A DNA stretch of 64,000 nt from Fodinibius sp. Rm-B-1B1-1. GTDB taxonomy: Bacteria; Bacteroidota; Rhodothermia; Balneolales; Balneolaceae. The stretch lies in NCBI RefSeq assembly GCF_038594945.1, contig NZ_JBCFYD010000002.1, forward strand, positions 310,001 to 374,000. The letters run 5' to 3'. Shown piece by piece: positions 62,650 through 64,000 of this stretch. The position numbers and the translations under genes were made by a program. The notes beneath the pieces are model-generated. The model had not been told where the DNA came from. It searched no databases and worked only from the letters and a program-made list of their open reading frames with translations. Each line of letters begins with the position of its first letter. Position 1 is the stretch's first letter.

Positions 62650-63175
62650 GTTATTAGGTGACTGAGTTACTAAGTCATTGAAGGGCAAAGAATGATTGAC
62701 GGTTGACGGTGGACCGATGACCGTTTTAATGTTGAAGGTTGAATTAGTTACTTCGCTTTAATCAGGAGTTACTCCTTTTCCTGCTCGCAGGGAAGGGAGA
62801 TAGAGGGATGGGTCGAAAGCAATCATTGAGTGATAATGATACAAAGTGTGTTGTTCATTTCTGTAAAGGCGGTAAGAAAATCAGATAGCCAGTAATAAAA
62901 GGGTTAATGAAGCTTCTCTTTTAGGATGAAAACATAGCGTAGCGGAATCTCAGAATCTCTGGCTAATTGTTTAAAAATGGTTGTATGATGAATTCCTAAG
63001 ATTCTACGTACACCTACGCCTAAGTTAGTTCTTAGGTGTACTTTGCGAGCTTAATGGTTGGAGATCCCTCCATGCTGGTCGGGATGATACAACGTTTAAT
63101 TAACTCTTTTACTTACAACACGAAGGCCTTATATTCAGCCTTTCCAAAATTTTAGATTGTTAAATAATATCAGAA
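62650..63175. repeat. 525-bp intergenic repeat region
   Basis: It begins with GTTATTAGGTGACTGAG-type words, then GACGGTTGACGGTGGACCG followed by ATGACCG at about 62698-62722, a GTTGAAGGTTGAATTAG stretch, and at about 62925-63090 pieces of the 'gaatctca / ggagatccctccatgctggtcgggatg' phrase class. No gene. Confidence 0.55.
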
Positions 63176-64000
63176 ATGCTTCAAGAGCTTTTGGGTAAAA
63201 TTGAGAACAAAGAATACACCGTCGGCATTGTAGGATTGGGATATGTGGGATTACCCTTGATGTGGACGTTCCATAGCAATAACATGCCGGTGTTGGGTTT
63301 CGATATTGATACCGATAAAATTGAGAGTATCGAGCAGGGTAAGCCCTATATAAAGCATCTCGGGCAAGAGATGATGCAGAAACTTTCTGATAGTGAAAAA
63401 TGTGATGCCACTACAGATTTTAGTCGCATTCCCGAAGTAGATGCCCTGTTGCTCTGTGTGCCAACTCCACTTGATCATCACCGTGAGCCTGATATGCAGT
63501 ATGTGGAAAAAACGTGTCTGACGGTTGGTGAGAATCTACGTAAAGGTCAGCTGGTGGTATTGGAATCGACTACTTATCCGGGTACTACCGAGGAACTGAT
63601 TATTCCCATATTGGAATCAAAGTCAGGGCTTACGGCAGGAGAAGATTTTTATGTGGCCTACAGCCCCGAGCGTGAAGATCCCGGCAATATCAATTTCGAT
63701 ACGGGTAGTATCCCCAAAGTAGTAGGGGGGCATACCCAAGAGGGGATAGATTTGGCCTGTGCCTTATACGATACCTCAATTGTAGAAACGGTTCCGGTAT
63801 CGGATACCAAAACAGCTGAAGCTGTAAAGATTACCGAAAATGTATTTCGGGCCGTTAATATTGCACTCGTCAATGAGCTGAAGGTCGTGTTTTCTGAAAT
63901 GGATATTGATGTCCATGAAGTATTGGATGCGGCAGATACCAAACCTTTTGGTTTCATGAAGTTTGTACCTGGACCGGGTCTCGGTGGGCATTGCATCCCC
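63176..64000 (+). CDS. Nucleotide-sugar dehydrogenase (WbpA/WecC type), cut by window end
   Basis: This NAD+-dependent UDP-sugar 6-dehydrogenase makes a UDP-uronic acid from UDP-N-acetyl sugar. The first 275 residues are visible: YTVGIVGLGYVGLPLMWTFH (Rossmann loop), VLGFDIDTDKIESIEQGKPY, LLLCVPTPLDHHREPDM, VVLESTTYPGTTEELIIPIL, AYSPEREDPGNIN, and the catalytic-cysteine segment PGPGLGGHCIP exactly at the right edge. YSPEREDPGN is nearer to WbpA-type UDP-GlcNAc dehydrogenases than to UDP-glucose dehydrogenase. With WecB the product may be a GlcNAcA or ManNAcA donor. Confidence 0.85.
   Translation, partial: MLQELLGKIENKEYTVGIVGLGYVGLPLMWTFHSNNMPVLGFDIDTDKIESIEQGKPYIKHLGQEMMQKLSDSEKCDATTDFSRIPEVDALLLCVPTPLDHHREPDMQYVEKTCLTVGENLRKGQLVVLESTTYPGTTEELIIPILESKSGLTAGEDFYVAYSPEREDPGNINFDTGSIPKVVGGHTQEGIDLACALYDTSIVETVPVSDTKTAEAVKITENVFRAVNIALVNELKVVFSEMDIDVHEVLDAADTKPFGFMKFVPGPGLGGHCIP

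Overview
The window looks like chromosomal DNA of a Bacteroidota-type bacterium, most likely the Balneolia/Rhodothermia side (an inference from gene families). Pointers are a type IX secretion (T9SS) C-terminal sorting domain (2537-6199), a DUF4835/PorD-like protein, PorV/PorQ-like outer-membrane proteins, carboxypeptidase-regulatory-like secreted proteins, two S23 four-helix-bundle proteins, and long intergenic regions built from short recurring 'word' repeats. No rRNA, tRNA, CRISPR array or complete insertion sequence was seen. I did not call promoters, because their motifs in this phylum are too weak to support by eye.

Layout. 1-6.2 kb: two large secreted surface proteins on the minus strand, one running off the left edge. 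6.3-9.5 kb: dTDP-L-rhamnose operon rfbA-D-C-B, followed by a broken DUF3565 gene. 9.8-15.5 kb: housekeeping and accessory genes (azurin-like lipoprotein, DUF488, double-hotdog thioesterase, flavin-dependent oxidoreductase, PH-like membrane protein, UppP). 15.5-23 kb: acyl-CoA oxidation block with two acyl-CoA dehydrogenases and a fixABCX-type ETF/ETF:quinone oxidoreductase set. 23-27 kb: envelope proteins. 28.4-38 kb: sulfate uptake and activation (two SLC13/RCK permeases, cysQ, cysC, cysD, cysN), interrupted by two S23 genes and blocks of repeats. 39.3-43 kb: a visibly GC-richer accessory island with an HU-like protein, a 23-bp tandem repeat, a patatin phospholipase, and a two-gene unit of one soluble and one multi-pass membrane protein. 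44-64 kb: exopolysaccharide/O-antigen locus (Wzz, GDP-fucose genes fcl and gmd, Wzx, two sulfotransferases, pyruvyl transferase, Wzy, glycosyltransferases, AsnB, heparinase-like protein, WecB, and a nucleotide-sugar dehydrogenase cut by the right edge).

How it fits together. APS kinase (CysC), ATP sulfurylase (CysDN) and PAP phosphatase (CysQ) lie near a polysaccharide locus with two PAPS-type sulfotransferases, while no sulfite-forming reductase is present here. The simplest reading is that the sulfate module supplies PAPS for a sulfated, fucose- and possibly rhamnose-containing surface glycan.

The most unusual feature is the behaviour of the intergenic repeats. One S23 gene is bounded exactly by a near-perfect 25-bp inverted repeat (36275-36680), which resembles the architecture of 23S rRNA intervening sequences but sits between cysD and cysN. 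Related repeat words also appear in frame inside the heparinase-like gene and probably inside gmd. The membrane-directed genes at 40.3-43.0 kb are a candidate defence-type module of unknown function.
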